Source: Mikania micrantha (lineage: Eukaryota > Streptophyta > Magnoliopsida > Asterales > Asteraceae). From it: a stretch of 64,000 nucleotides of DNA. The translations under genes and the position numbers were made by a program. Positions 34,418-47,325 of this stretch are shown piece by piece (position 1 is the stretch's first letter; each line of letters opens with the position of its first letter). The notes beneath the pieces were generated by a model, which saw nothing but the letters and a program-made list of their open reading frames with translations, was not told where the DNA came from and searched no databases. The stretch is from NCBI GenBank assembly GCA_009363875.1, contig CM018690.1, positions 35,717,445 to 35,781,444 of the forward strand, given 5' to 3'.

Positions 34418-36481
34418 GAAATGCACTAATTGTGGTCGATTTGGCCACTGGGTTGCAAGATTCCGTTTTGCTGCAATGCAAGCTACCAACACTGCTGCCA
34501 GAGCACTACCTCCACCACCACCACCAGGCAACAACAACAACAACAACAGGGGATGCTACAATTGTGGAGAAATGGTCATTTCTCCCGTGACTGTCCAAAG
34601 AGAGTGCAACAAGGAGCACAAGCACCTCGCGGACGAGCCTTTGTTATCGGAGCCAATGCTGCACGCCAGGACCCTAATGTGGTCACTGGTACATTTCTTT
34701 TACATGACTCTTATGCATTTACACTATTTGATACTGGTGCAGACCAGAGTTTTATTTCATCTGATTTTGCACGACAACTTAGTCTTACTGAGGAAACTTT
34801 AGATTCCCCATACATTAACGAAGTAGCGAACGAGAAGCGATTTACAGTTAGCACTATACTTAGGAACTGCCCACTTATACTCACAGATCACACATTTACC
34901 ATCGACTTGTTGCCGATGGAGTTGGGCAGTTTCGACATCATTGTGGGAATGGACTGGCTATCACTCAATAGAGTTGAAGTCATCTGTTCAGAAAAGCTAC
35001 TTCGGATTCCAGTAACGGATGATCGTGTATTGGTAGTTCGTGGGGATCAAGCAAAGCGAAACGTAAACATCATATCATGCATAAAAGCGCGTAAGTGTCT
35101 ACAAAAGAAATGCATAGTTTTCTTGGCTCATGTGGTGGAAAAGGAGAAAGACAGGAAAACAATACAAGACGTGCCGATAATGAAGGAATACCCGGAAGTG
35201 TTTCCTGAAGACCTACCTGGTTTGCCACCTGTGCGACCCGTAGAGTTTCATATTGATCTGATTCCTGGAGCAACACCAGTTGCTAAGTCTCCTTACAGGT
35301 TAGCACCTTCGGAGATGCAGGAATTATCCAACCAACTACAGGAGCTTCTTGATAAAGGTTTCATCCGACCGAGCTACTCACCTTGGGGAGCTCCGGTTTT
35401 GTTCGTGAAAAAGAAGGATGAATCTTTTCGTATGTGCATAGACTACAGGGAGCTAAACAAACTAACAATCAAGAATCGGTATCCATTACCGAGGATTGAT
35501 GATTTGTTTGACCAATTGCAGGGAGCTCAATACTTTTCGAAGATCGATCTGCGTTCCGGATATCACCAGCTCAGAGTACAAGACGAAGACATACCAAAGA
35601 CGGCGTTTCGTACCAGATACGGGCATTACGAGTTCATGGTGATGCCTTTTGGTTTGATGAATGCACCCGCGGTTTTCATGGAACTCATAAACCGTGTGTG
35701 TAAGCCGTACTTGGATCAATTTGTTATTGTTTTCATTGATGACATATTAATCTACTCTAAAAGCAAAGCAGATAATGAGCAACATCTCAGGACGATCTTG
35801 GAACTGTTAAAGGAAGAGAAGCTCTATGCCAAATTCTCTAAGTGTGAGTTTTGGTTAAAAGAAGTTCAATTCCTAGGTCACGTAGTTAACAGTGAGGGAA
35901 TGCACGTTGATCCTGCCAAGATCGAAGCAATAAAAGATTGGGACACTCCGAAGACACCTACGGAGATACATTATTTTCTAGGCTTAGCAGGCTATTACAG
36001 GAGGTTCATCTCGAACTTTTCTAAGATAGCCCTGCCACTCACAAAACTAACACAGAAACGCGAGCCGTTTGTTTGGGAAGAGAAGCAAGAAGAAGCCTTT
36101 CAGACTTTGAAGCAAAAGTTATGTGATGCTCCGATCTTATCTCTCCCAGACGGTTGTGATGACTTTGTAGTGTACTGTGATGCATCCCATCAGGGACTCG
36201 ACTGTGTACTGATGCAGCGAGACAAAGTTATCACGTATGCCTCGAGACAACTGAAGATTCATGAGAAGCACTACACTACTCATGATCTGGAACTGGGAGA
36301 GCGTGTCATGTTAAAGGTATCCCCAAGGAAAGGTGTAATTCGTTTTGCAAAGAAAGGCAAACTAACACCACGGTACGTGGGACCGTTCGAGATCATCGAG
36401 CGCATTGGTCTGTGGCGTACAGTCTATGATTACCAAATGAACTTAGTGGTGTACATGACGTGTTTCACGTCTCAAACTTGA
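34410..36481 (+). pseudogene. Element A zinc knuckles, protease, RT and partial RNase H; integrase deleted
   Basis: CCHC-like motifs (CTNCGRFGH; CYNCGE) lie in shifting frames between 34410 and 34600. The frame open to 36481 then encodes an aspartic protease (LFDTGADQSF), a reverse transcriptase with YPLPRIDDLFDQLQ, and the catalytic FIDDIL. RNase H begins (YCDASHQGLDCV) but jumps from HDLELG straight to a post-integrase motif (RVMLKVSPRKGVIRF) near 36300. Compared with elements B and D, the rest of RNase H and the whole integrase, some 370 residues, are gone. The frame then drifts and stops at 36481. Element A cannot integrate using its own proteins. Confidence 0.88.
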
Positions 36482-36738
36482 AGAAATGCCTTGCCGATTA
36501 AACTCTTATCATACCGGTTGAAGAAATTCAATTGGATGAACACTTACACTTTGTCAAAGAACCTTTGGAGATTATGGATCGCAAAGTCAAGAAACTGAGG
36601 CAAAGCTGTATTCCGATTTTTAAGGTTCGATGGAACTCAAGGCGCGGACCCGAGTTTACTTGGGAGCGCGAAGATCACATGAAGCACAAGTATCCCCAAC
36701 TCTTTGCAGAGGAAGCCGTACCGAATAACGATTCTTAA
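36482..36738 (+). pseudogene. Element A Pol C-terminal fragment
   Basis: In a different frame from the upstream Pol, this encodes LEIMDRKVKKLRQS and VRWNSRRGPEFTWEREDHM, matching the Pol C-terminus of elements B and D. The VRW...TWE pattern resembles the C-terminal chromodomain-like region of Tekay-type chromoviruses. It ends 24 bp before the purine tract. Confidence 0.75.
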
Positions 36739-36762
36739 ATTTCGGGACGAAATTTCTCTAAC

Positions 36763-36772
36763 AAGGGGAGAC
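36763..36772 (+). other. Polypurine tract of element A
   Basis: AAGGGGAGAC lies immediately upstream of the 3' LTR and is the expected primer for plus-strand DNA synthesis. Confidence 0.85.
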
Positions 36773-38538
36773 TGTAACATCAGTGCCGGACGCGTGCCGG
36801 AACAGTAATCGCAACAGTAACTCGTACAGTAACTCAGGTACACATTACGAGAAATTATATTTATGTTATTGATACATTATACTTGATATGAAACTATTAT
36901 GCGATTGTCTGAAATCTGATTAAAACCTTAGGGTTTAACAGTCAGAAACATCTCAGACAACACAGAATTGTCACACGGATACTTGATTTGATGCTAGTAT
37001 GTATAAACGAATGTGAGGTTAAACTAACAAAAAAAAGAATAATGGTTGTTGTTACGGAATGCTAAACAGACGAATTATAGCTTTGGTTGATACCCCACCA
37101 ATACTAATTTCAGCATGCATATAATCTGGATTATTCAAGTAAATTGGCCCATTTAATTCGGTTGGTCCATGGTGAGGTGATTGGGCCAACACAATGTTTG
37201 ATTAGGAAATCCTTGTAGCCTAATATGTGGTGCTGGCCCAAAATCAATCAGCCTTTTTATGACTGTGCAGGCCCAAGATCCACTCAACACTAAACCTGCC
37301 CTAGGGCGCATTCGGCCCACACGACACAACCGGCCCAAGGACCATCTACATTCGGCCCAAATTTGAATTCGGCCCACATGAGTTGAACTAGGGCAAACAT
37401 TTGCATAAGCAAATCTTAGTACAAATTGCTTGGGGTTAACAACTTAAACTACTACTAAGGTGATAATGTTCTGAAACTAATGAAATTCCTAAAGTCTAAG
37501 GCTTTGTTTTTCAGAATAATTGCAAATGAGGACAATGATCAAATCAACTGAACAAGAAATCTAACATCAAACTAATTGGGTTAAGTGTCACTAACCTCTA
37601 TAACAAGTAACTTAAGGTCGAATGAGGACCGAGACTCACAAGTGTTAGCCTACTTTTGGCTAACACAAACACGAACACAAATTATTACAACTTGTACTCA
37701 TGAGTTGCAAACAACATGAAATCAATACAGGACCGTGAATACTACTACAAACACAACAACGAGAGCGCGTATTCTTGTTTATACTTAGTCAACCGCTTCA
37801 AACACAAGGTGAGTTCATTGTCCCCTTTCAAACTTATTTGTTTTACTTCGGGACTGAGAAGCATGTTAAACATTTTCATAAGTTGTTGAAATGTTACTTA
37901 ATGCTTTAAACATAAATATGATAATTAAGTTGAAACTTATACTTAAGCTTGAGGCTTAAAATCAATTGTGGGATATTACATGAGACTTGATGCTATTACA
38001 TGAGACTTGATGCTATTACATGAGACTTGATACAAATACATGAGACTTGATGCTATTACATGAGACTTGATGCTATTACATGAGACTTGATACAAATACA
38101 TGAGACTTGATGCTATTACATGAGACTTGATGCTATTACATGAGACTTAATGCTATTACATGAGACTTGATCCGATTACATGAAACTTGATGCTATTACA
38201 TGAGACTTGATACTTATATACGAGATTTGATACTATGAGACTATGTGCTGTATATGAGACTTGAAATAAACATATGATATACATGACGAATCAATGAGTG
38301 AACACTTGAAACTTTATGCTTGGAAACTATTACTTGCGCATGAAACATTGTACATGTATCTAACCATAGTCTACGTAATCGCTAAACTTCTGGTATTCCA
38401 GAGCTTGTACCTATGGGGTGAGATACATGTAAAAACATAAACATAATGATACTCAGCTATTACCTGGTTATAAGGGACATTTAATTGCTAAACTTCTGGT
38501 ATTCCAGAGCTTTTGTCGGCTTATATGAGGTATGTAAA

Positions 38539-41253
38539 TGTCACACCCCCAAATTCCCACTCTTGGTGTCAGTCCACGTGGGTGTGACGTGGCCAGGATC
38601 ACAGCTCATGGTCATATAGAACGACTCTATATGAGTTACACAGTCACACAGATTTGTAAAATAGCATAGTTTCATTCAATAAGCAGCGGAAAATGTTCAA
38701 CATCATAAGTAAATAAGTTTGCAGCGGAAAGTAAATTGTTTAACAGACACTACATTGTTCAAATTGGTTTAACACCAACAAATGCACACACAAGCCTAGG
38801 ACATGAGTCTATATGCCATTCAGACTCCTTAATGCTTCCTTGAGTGCGTCCTAGCGTGTGCTCCATTAATTACCTGAGAATACATGCGAAAAGTGTCAAC
38901 TAATAAGTCGGTGAGTTCACAGGTTTAGACAGACTGAAAAGTAAACAGACATATACTGGGTATGTTAAGTTTAGTTGTTGGATACTACGATCTGTGGAGT
39001 GTGTCAGTTCATCTTACCGAAACTAGACTGTTCCCGTTTGCCTCCGCAGGTCATCGCTGAACCCGCATTCCCATCGAAATTACACTCGTTATGACCTCCA
39101 GTCAACATTGGTGCCTAGTGGGGTTAGTCAAACCCAGTAGTACTACGTAATTACGACTCGTTTGAATACACAACTAACGGTAAGGATAAGTGAGGGCTTT
39201 ATGCGATAATAGTTACACTCGAAAATGGTTTTCACAACATACCAGTCATATATCTAAAACAGTTGCATGGAATTCTCACCCCAATAATTTAGCAAAAACA
39301 GTTAAAGAGTAAAAGTGGGGCCGTAAACTCACCTGAGTTTGAGAAGTGCGTGTTCTTACAAGAACGGTGTAGCTCGCCGGCTAGTAGGTACCTATATCAC
39401 ATAGGTGTTGTAAGTTTGTGTTTGCATATATGTGGGTCTCACAGGACCGTGTTCGTGTCTAACAACTTCCAAGTTGTTATGTGGGTCGGGTTGACCGTGT
39501 TTGACCATGTTTGACCGTGTTTGACCTAAGAACCCGTTGGTGACGGTTTTGGATCAAGTGTTCGTGTAACGTGCGGTTTAGTGTCGTGTGGAGTGTACGG
39601 ATACCAAAAATCATTCCCATGTGGAAACTTACTATTTATAGTAAGTTCCTATTTTAGGAAAGTTTCCACATTAGGCAAGTCATGCATAAAATCACATTCC
39701 GATTATTCTAACTTGCAGAATTACCCTAAATGGGCATGTTATCACATAGCACATAGTTACACATAGTCGGTTTAGCGTGTTTTGCGCATAAAAGTTACCA
39801 TAATTAGAAAGTTACAAGATATGCATATGTCACTAAGTCTAGATACAATCTTATCATATCATCATCGTATTAGTCTTAAATAAGTATTTAATCAAAACCA
39901 TTATGACTAGCATGCTCCTATTCTCCAAATTGTAAAAATAAAGTTACTATATTTAATAACATTCCTAAATATCATACTATTAGCAATTTTAATCATTCCA
40001 ATGCATTCAATCACCATCATAGTAACCTCTAAACATCATTTTAAACATAACTTATAGATCTAATCATACAAATGTGATTATTTCATCAAGAATACGTAAC
40101 TAGTAACATTAAAGTTACTAAAATTAGTAATGTTCACCAAGTGATCAAATATTGACAAATCAACCATTTCTAATCTTGCAAATCATCATCAATATCACTT
40201 ATGACAACATTTCCATATCAAGAATCATACCAATCGGCTTAGATCATTCATGCATGCTACTACAAACACCCATTTATGACCAAATCATTAACATGCACAT
40301 TAACATTATCATGGATCGTCACAAAACTTATTCTAAACATCATAGATCATCAACTATCATGTAATCATCATCAAACCCAGCACTAAAATTCGTGCATGTG
40401 CATCTAGGGTGTTTACATGTGTGTTTAAAGTCATGCATGTGAGTGTAAAGGTGAAGAAAGTGTGTTTTGGGTATAGAACTACCTTCTAATGCTTCAAGAA
40501 TGCCAAGATGACGACAAGAACAGCCTCTAAACTCTCTAGACAGTAGGTTCTCGCAGCAAAATGATGGTGGTGATGATCTTCAAGCTTCAAGTGTGATCCT
40601 TCAAGCCTCAACTCTTCAAACCTTCAAGCTTGGAGCTTCAATGGAGGTCTCCCATGGCTCCCCAAGGGTCAAATCAGTGAGGAATAGTCGAAGTTGGTGT
40701 GTAGTACCGGAGAAATGATAAAGAGTGGAGTTAATAGGCATGGTGGTCTTGATTTTATAAAGATTTGTCGACTGGCACCTGTCGCGTACCGCGATGGAGA
40801 GTTAAAAGAATCTTCGCGTACCGCGAAGGATTTCGGGAGCCAAACCCCCGCGATGCCTGTCGCGTATCGCTATAATTCCTCCCGTTGGGCCATCGCGTAC
40901 CGCGATGGGTCCCAGAGAAGTCCAATAAGCCTAGTTTTCTTGTTTTGAACCGATTTTCGCGTATTTTTCTATTACGATCATCATTTCTCAACATTTAGTC
41001 ATTGTTCCCAATATCTTAGGTCCCTAGAACCTATGTGCAGTGAAAGTGTACTGTGATTTGATCCGTTCACCAACGTTCGTTATTCAAGACACGTGCGAGT
41101 GTTGTGCGATAATTCCTCGAATTATCGATGTATTCTAGCTGTTGTGCCACGTGTCACACTAAATACAATTATTCTAGTGCCACGTATGAAATAATAAAAC
41201 ATATTATTATTTAAAATAAAGAATTGCTGACCTGGAATTTGTGGGGTGTCACA
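38539..41253 (-). repeat. 3' LTR of element B
   Basis: Next to the purine tract on the minus strand. It carries the same palindromic words, TATA box and W-box-like array as the solo copy at 29449-32163. Confidence 0.93.
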
Positions 41254-41267
41254 TCATCCCCCAGTTA

Positions 41268-44194
41268 TTAGGAATTTCGTCCCGAAATTCTGTTTGTGTT
41301 GCCGGTGTTGGTCTGGTCGGGGAATAAGTGAGGATATTTATTTCTCATCTGATCCTCTCGTTCCCAGGTGTATTCCGGTCCTCGCCGTGAGTTCCATCGG
41401 ACTTTCACGATGGGTATCTTACTAAGTTTCAACTTCTTGATTTCTCGGTCCATGATTTCCACCGGTACCTCAATGAAGTGTAGTTGTTCGTCAATCTGGA
41501 TTTCCTCCAAAGGAATTGCGAGCGTTTCGTCTGATAGACATTTCTTGAGGTTTGATACGTGGAATACATTGTGCACGCTACTCAATTCCTGTGGTAGCTG
41601 CAGTTCGTAGGCCACCGGGCCTATCCGTTTAGTGATTTCGAAGGGTCCGATATAACGAGGGTTTAACTTTCCCCGCTTCCCGAATCGAATCACTCCCTTC
41701 CAAGGCGAGACTTTAAGTAGTACCCGGTCTCCCACTTGGAATTCCAAAGGCTTGCGCCTTTTATCGGCATAACTCTTCTGTCGATCCCGAGCTGCTGCCA
41801 TTCTGTTACGTATTTGCACGATCTTTTCTGTTGTCTCATGCACAAGTTCGGGTCCGGTCAGTTGACTTTCACCAACTTCTGCCCAACAGAGCGGTGATCT
41901 GCACTTACGTCCGTAAAGTGCTTCAAATGGTGCAGCTCTAATGCTGGTGTGGTAGCTGTTATTATATGAGAACTCTACTAAAGGTAGGTGAGTCTCCCAG
42001 CTGTTCCCGAAGTCAATCACACAGACCCGAAGCATGTCTTCTAGGGTTTGGATGGTTCGTTCACTTTGACCATCCGTCTGTGGATGATAAGCAGTGCTCA
42101 TATCCAATCTCGTCCCAAGTGCCTTGTGTAAGGACTTCCAAAAATGTGCCGTGAAACGGCTGTCTCGGTCAGATATAATAGAGATTGGGACTCCGTGTCT
42201 GGATACGATTTCCTTCAAGTAGATTCGGGTTAACTTTTCCAACTTATCAGTTTCCTTAATCGGCAGGAAGTGTGCCGATTTCGTGAGTCGGTCTACGATA
42301 ACCCAGATGGTATCGCAACCACTTGCTGTCTTTGGCAGCTTGGTGATAAAATCCATGGATATCTGTTCCCATTTCCATACTGGAATTTCTGGCTGTTGGA
42401 GTAACCCTGACGGTTTCTGATATTCGACCTTAACTTTGGAGCAAGTCAGACACTTACTCACATAGGTTGCGATTTCTGATTTCATATTAGGCCACCAATA
42501 AGTTGCCTTTAGGTCGTGGTACATCTTGTCAGAACCTGGATGTACCGAGTATCGACTCTTGTGAGCTTCATCCATCACTACTTCTCTCAATCCCCCGTAG
42601 CGTGGAATCCAAATTCGGTCCATCAGATAGTAAGCTCCGTCGTCTTTCTGTTTCATCTGTTTATCCATACCCCGCATAGCTTCGAGGATAAGGTTTTCCT
42701 TTTTCAGAGCTTCTTGTTGTGCGACTCGGATCTGATTAGGTAGCTCAGAATGAATGGTAAGTTGTAGTGCTCGTACGCGTTTGATTGTTTCCTTTCTACT
42801 TAACGCATCGGCTACTACATTGGCTTTCCCGGGATGATACTTGATTGCACAGTCATAATCACCTATCAACTCGACCCATCTGCATTGTCTCATGTTTAGC
42901 TCCTTTTGGTCGAAAATGTGCTGCAGGCTCTTATGATCCGTGAATATAGTGCACTTGGTGCAGTACAGATAGTGTCGCCAGATCTTTAGTGCGAACACTA
43001 CGGCTCCCAACTCTAGATCGTGAGTTGTGTAGTTCTTTTCGTGCACCTTCAATTGTCGTGACGCATATGCTATAACTTTCTCGCGTTGCATCAGCACACA
43101 ACCGAGTCGTTGCTTTGATGCGTCACAGTACACCACAAAATCCTCGCACCCGTCTGGTAGCGATAAGATTGGTGCACTGCACAATTTCTGCTTCAACAGA
43201 TCGAAAGCAGCGTCTTGTTTTTCTCCCCATTCGAATTTCTTGTCTTTGTGTGTGAGGGAAGTCAATGATTGCGCGATCTTTGAGAATCCCTCGATAAACC
43301 GCCTGTAGTACCCGGCCAATCCTAAGAATTGTCGCACCTTAGTTGGAGTCTTAGGCGCTGCCCAATTCTTGATTGCCTCGATTTTGGCTGGGTCTACGTG
43401 TATCCCTTTCTCGTTTACTACGTGTCCAAGGAACTGAACTTCGCGAATCCAGAAATCACATTTGGAGAATTTCGCGTATAGTTGTTCCTTCTTCAGTAGT
43501 TCTAAGACACGTCTCAAGTGATCGGCATGTTCTTTCTGAGTCTTAGAATAGATCAGGATGTCATCAATGAACACGATTACGAACTTGTCGAGATACGGTT
43601 TACACACCCGATTCATGAGATTCATGAATACTGCTGGTGCGTTAGTCAATCCAAAAGGCATAACTAGAAACTCGTAATGTCCGTATCGCGTTCGGAAGGC
43701 TGTCTTTGGTATGTCGTCCTCCTGTATTCTGAGTTGATGGTAGCCGGATCTTAAATCGATCTTCGAATAGTAGCTTGACCCTTGTAGTTGATCAAACAGG
43801 TCGTCTATTCGAGGTAGAGGGTATCGATTTTTGATCGTTACTTTGTTCAGTTCTCGGTAGTCTATACACATACGGAATGAACCGTCTTTCTTCTTCACGA
43901 ACAAGACTGGTTCTCCCCAAGGTGAGAAACTCGGTCGGATGAATCCTTTATCTAACAACTCTTGTAGTTGATTAGATAATTCTTGCATTTCCGTAGGAGC
44001 CAATCGGTATGGTGCCTTGGCTATTGGTGCTGCTTCGGGGGTTAAATCTATCTGGAACTCCACTTGTCGTGCTGGTGGTAGTCCCTGTAGATCGTCAGGA
44101 AAGACTTCCGGATAATCACGAACAATAGCGATGTCCTCGATCTTCCGTTCCTTCTTTGGTTGTTCGGTAATAAGGGCTAGGATAGCCGTATATC
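41268..44194 (-). CDS. Element B Pol: RT, RNase H, integrase and C-terminal motif
   Basis: After the interruption at 44195 the frame enters the protease-RT linker (ILALITEQPKKERKIED). The RT region has YPLPRIDDLFDQLQG and catalytic FIDDIL. RNase H starts YCDASKQRLGC, with TDHKSL and DALSRK near its end. Integrase has an HHCC zinc region (HPGSDKMYHDL...CLTCSKV) and the DDE residues in MDFITKLP, SDRDSRF and QSERTIQTLED. A GDRVLLKVSPWKGVIRFGK module and a VRWNSRRGPEYTWERED motif end the protein. It appears uninterrupted from 44194 to the stop near 41268. The 1,023-residue frame that starts at 44339 takes its first ~48 residues from the inserted LTR, so that start is artificial. Confidence 0.9.
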
Positions 44195-45374
44195 TGACCG
44201 ACGTCGAAGTACCGATCAAATAAGAGTTAATGAGTGTGTTCCTAGCTACCTTAACTAGTAGGGTAAGTAGGGTGTCGAACCACGAATAGTTTAGGTGGAT
44301 GGTGTAACTTAGTTGATTTAACCTAATGTAACCAGACAATAAATTGTAAAATCAATGGTTGTTTGAACTTTAGTACGAAAAAGACAATCTTGAACAAAGT
44401 AACAATGAAAGTAAATGGATTTAAACTTAATTATGAAAACGAATCACACCCGGGATTTGAATTAGTAGGAAAGTAGGAATCTTTATGACATAATTGATCA
44501 AGACAATCACATAGACATGATTTGTTACTTTTCGTATGAATGGACATTTATAAATGAAAACCCTAATTTTAGTGATTAATTGATGAAAACCAACTAACTT
44601 TTTGCTTAGGATACCAATTACCAATATCAATTTGAAAGTGATAACCCAATTGACATTCAATGTTTCACAATTATAAACTGAAAAATGATGAACATGCAAT
44701 CAAATCAGAAAAGTCAAATCGTTCAATCCAATACGAAAAGCAACATACAAACAATGAGAAAGATAGAAACCAACTATAGTTTGTAGTCAATTACAATTTA
44801 GAATCATAAAAATCCCTAAACCTAACTAACCATTCACCCGGGCGTGATTTCAATGGATTTAGCCTTGAATCGTCATTCGGTTGTGCGCAATCATCAATTC
44901 AGGAATCACCGTGGTGTTTGGAAGTGTTAATTGATGAGTTCCTAAGCCTTGGAAACCCCCTAGAACCTCCAAAAGTCATCCAAGTCGAAGATATCCAGAA
45001 ACCCTAGGCCTTTAGGCTTAAATATGTGGCAAAACGGAGAAATTCCGACTTTCTAGCTGTGCCCGGCGTATCATACGCCTCCCAGGGGCGTATGATACGC
45101 CCCATCTGACTTTCTGGGTAATTTTGCTCTGTGATACGCCCCAAATACGCCGTGTTGATACGCCACTTCGTGAAAACCTTCATTTTTGGATGTTTTGGCC
45201 TCCCAAGCACCATTTCTTTACCACCCTTTGATTCTTGGACATCAACCCCTTATTTTCTTCCCCCGAAAACCTGTAAATCATCAAAATACACAAACAATCA
45301 CCATATTCCATGGATTTAACGTCTAAAAACACATCATTAAGCACCTAAATCACATGAAATTACCCAAACCATCA
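44195..45374 (-). mobile_element. Solo LTR or short LTR element inside B pol (1,180 bp)
   Basis: It begins TGACCGACGTCG and ends AAACCATCA, flanked by 5-bp duplications ATATC (44190-44194 and 45375-45379). Comparison with element D shows that B pol is otherwise continuous across this point. It has no ORF. Palindromic words GGCGTATCATACGCC (45065-45079) and GGCGTATGATACGCC (45087-45101), with part-copies to about 45176, precede a TATA-like TATTTAAG on the minus strand (about 45018-45028). That suggests an antisense-oriented LTR promoter. Confidence 0.82.
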
Positions 45375-46813
45375 ATATCCTTTCTTCAGATATTTGTTCG
45401 CCTTCATGCAGGACATAATATTTAACGATATCCCCCGCCGTTCTCCTTGGATTGAGATCTGCTTTCCACTTGGCAACGTAATTCGCACAATCTTTTCATT
45501 GCAAACAATCTCGGCATGATTCGCAGATAGCCATTCCATTCCAATTACCACATCGAAGCTTCCAAGAGTTACCGGCATTAAATCAATCACCAATTGATGA
45601 TCTGCTAGTGTTAGAACGCATCCTTTGATGATGTGTTGTGTCTCGATCAGTTTGCCATCCGCTAGCTCTACGGTATACTTATAATCTAATGATGTTGGTG
45701 TCATGTCAATCAGTTTGCTAAATTCACTAGAGATAAAACTCCTATCGGCACCGGTATCAAATAATATACTAGCATAGACATTATTTAAAAGAAACGTACC
45801 GGTAACGACGTTCGGATCATCTTTAGCTTCACCGGATCCGATCACGAATGCCCGACCCCTAGCCAGGTTGCCACCTGCATTCTTGTTCTGCGGACAATCT
45901 CGGCGCATGTGGCCCGGCTTTCCGCAAGTGAAGCACCCCTTTAATGTGTTATCCTTGTTGAGGTTGGGGTTGGGGTTTGATCGGCATTCTTTGGCCATGT
46001 GCCCGTTTCTCCCACAGTTGGTGCATTTGACTCTCTTGCATGGGCCAAAGTGATGGAAGTTACAGTTGTTACATTTTGGGCTGTTGCCCTGGTATCCTCC
46101 TTTGTTCTGAGTGTTTGGCTGGGTGGCAGTGAAAACTTTGGCAGGTGCTGGTCGGTGTTGAGCTGGTTGTTGTGGTGAGAAGGTACGGTTAATTCTGGGT
46201 TCCCACTTTCGCTTGATTTCCTGGGGTTTCAGGTGTTCACCCCTCTTAGGCAGTTTCCCCTGAGCTACTGCCTGGTCTGTCAACTTATGTGCCAAGCGAA
46301 TCAGTGGTTGGATGGTGGAGAGGTCAGAAGCAGTTACCATACTTTGGATCTGCTCGGGCAATCCACTAATGAATTGCTCGATTTTCTTGTATTCCGGCGT
46401 CACCATTGCCGGACACAGCTTGCACAACTCATGAAATCGAGTGCAGTATTTCTCGATTTCAGATCCCACCATTTTGTGTGTCCAAAATTCCTCCTCAAGT
46501 TTCCGGATTTCATCACGAGGACAGTACTCCTCGTGAAGCATCCTTGTGAAGTTCTCCCAAGGAATGGAGTTTGCGGTATCCAGTCCAAGTGTCTGGACAT
46601 GGGTGTTCCACCAGGTGAGGGCCGGTCCCTCCAGTGTTCCCGTAGCGTATTTTACTCGATTCTCTTCCGAGCATTCAGCCATGGAGAAAACTGACTCCAG
46701 CTTCTCTATCCAACGAAGCAGTCCCACTGCTCCTTCAGTACCTTGGAACTTGTGAGGGTGGCAGCTTAGAAAGGCTTTGAACGAGCATCCCTTTGCTACT
46801 CCCCCATGAGATC
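45375..46813 (-). pseudogene. Element B Gag core, zinc knuckles and protease
   Basis: The open frame 46727-45372 extends upstream without a stop to about 46813. It holds the Gag capsid domain (LLRWIEKLESVFSMAECSEE, ALTWWNTHVQTLG), three cysteine-rich motifs (CNNCNFHHFGPC, CTNCGRNGHMAKEC, CFTCGKPGHMRRDC) and the protease (LFDTGADRSF, followed by VIGMEWLSANHAE). The frame would run into Pol but is cut by the solo LTR at 44195-45374, so the last codons come from the interruption. The methionine at 46727 is internal to the capsid and not the true start. Confidence 0.85.
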
Positions 46814-47040
46814 CTGTGCATCGGAGTTCATTGTAACGTGTTAGTGTCTAGGCCGCCTATACTATGTTAATCATGTTAGGCAAAAGTTAGTACCGTTGTT
46901 AGAGCCACTCGTCTCACTGGCGTGTCAGTTGGCTTCGTACTCTGCGAGTACCTTGTTGAATTTCCGTTCGACCATCATGTCGATCCGTGCCTTTTCGGCC
47001 TTGCGTTTGAGTCGAAGGGCATTGGTTCCTCTCCCGACAT
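46814..47040 (-). pseudogene. Element B Gag N-terminal part with possible 80-bp intron
   Basis: The minus-strand frame encodes RIDMMVERKFNKVLAEYEAN, which aligns with AMIEQRVNKAIAEYE of element D Gag. One TGA stop follows, then a serine/asparagine-rich stretch. An 80-bp segment (46893-46814) starts GTACTAAC and ends GCACAG. Removing it would join the frame, in phase, to the Gag core at 46813. A start ATG near 47030 is in another frame, so a further lesion or splice is implied. Confidence 0.5.
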
Positions 47041-47325
47041 GTTTCTATATAGAGGGGTTAGAGTGTTAGTCATCAGATGCTAAGTGTTAGCCAAAGTTAG
47101 GATTGTTGTCATGTCAAATGTCAAGTTAGCTATCATAACAAGGCTTCAAATAACAGTAGTAATAATAAAGCAGATAATAATAATAAAGCATAATTTTCAT
47201 TAATATCAAATTTGAAGTACAATAATTTGAAAAGAAAGTACAATGCGAGTTCTCCGAGCACATCCCGCTCGTCTAGGCCAAAATGAGATAAAAGAAAGAC
47301 AGTACAAAATAAGAAAAAAAATCTA

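Noticed and set aside
41268..44339. A single 1,023-aa pol protein starting at 44339
   Set aside because: The first ~48 residues come from an inserted LTR; true pol sequence starts at 44194.
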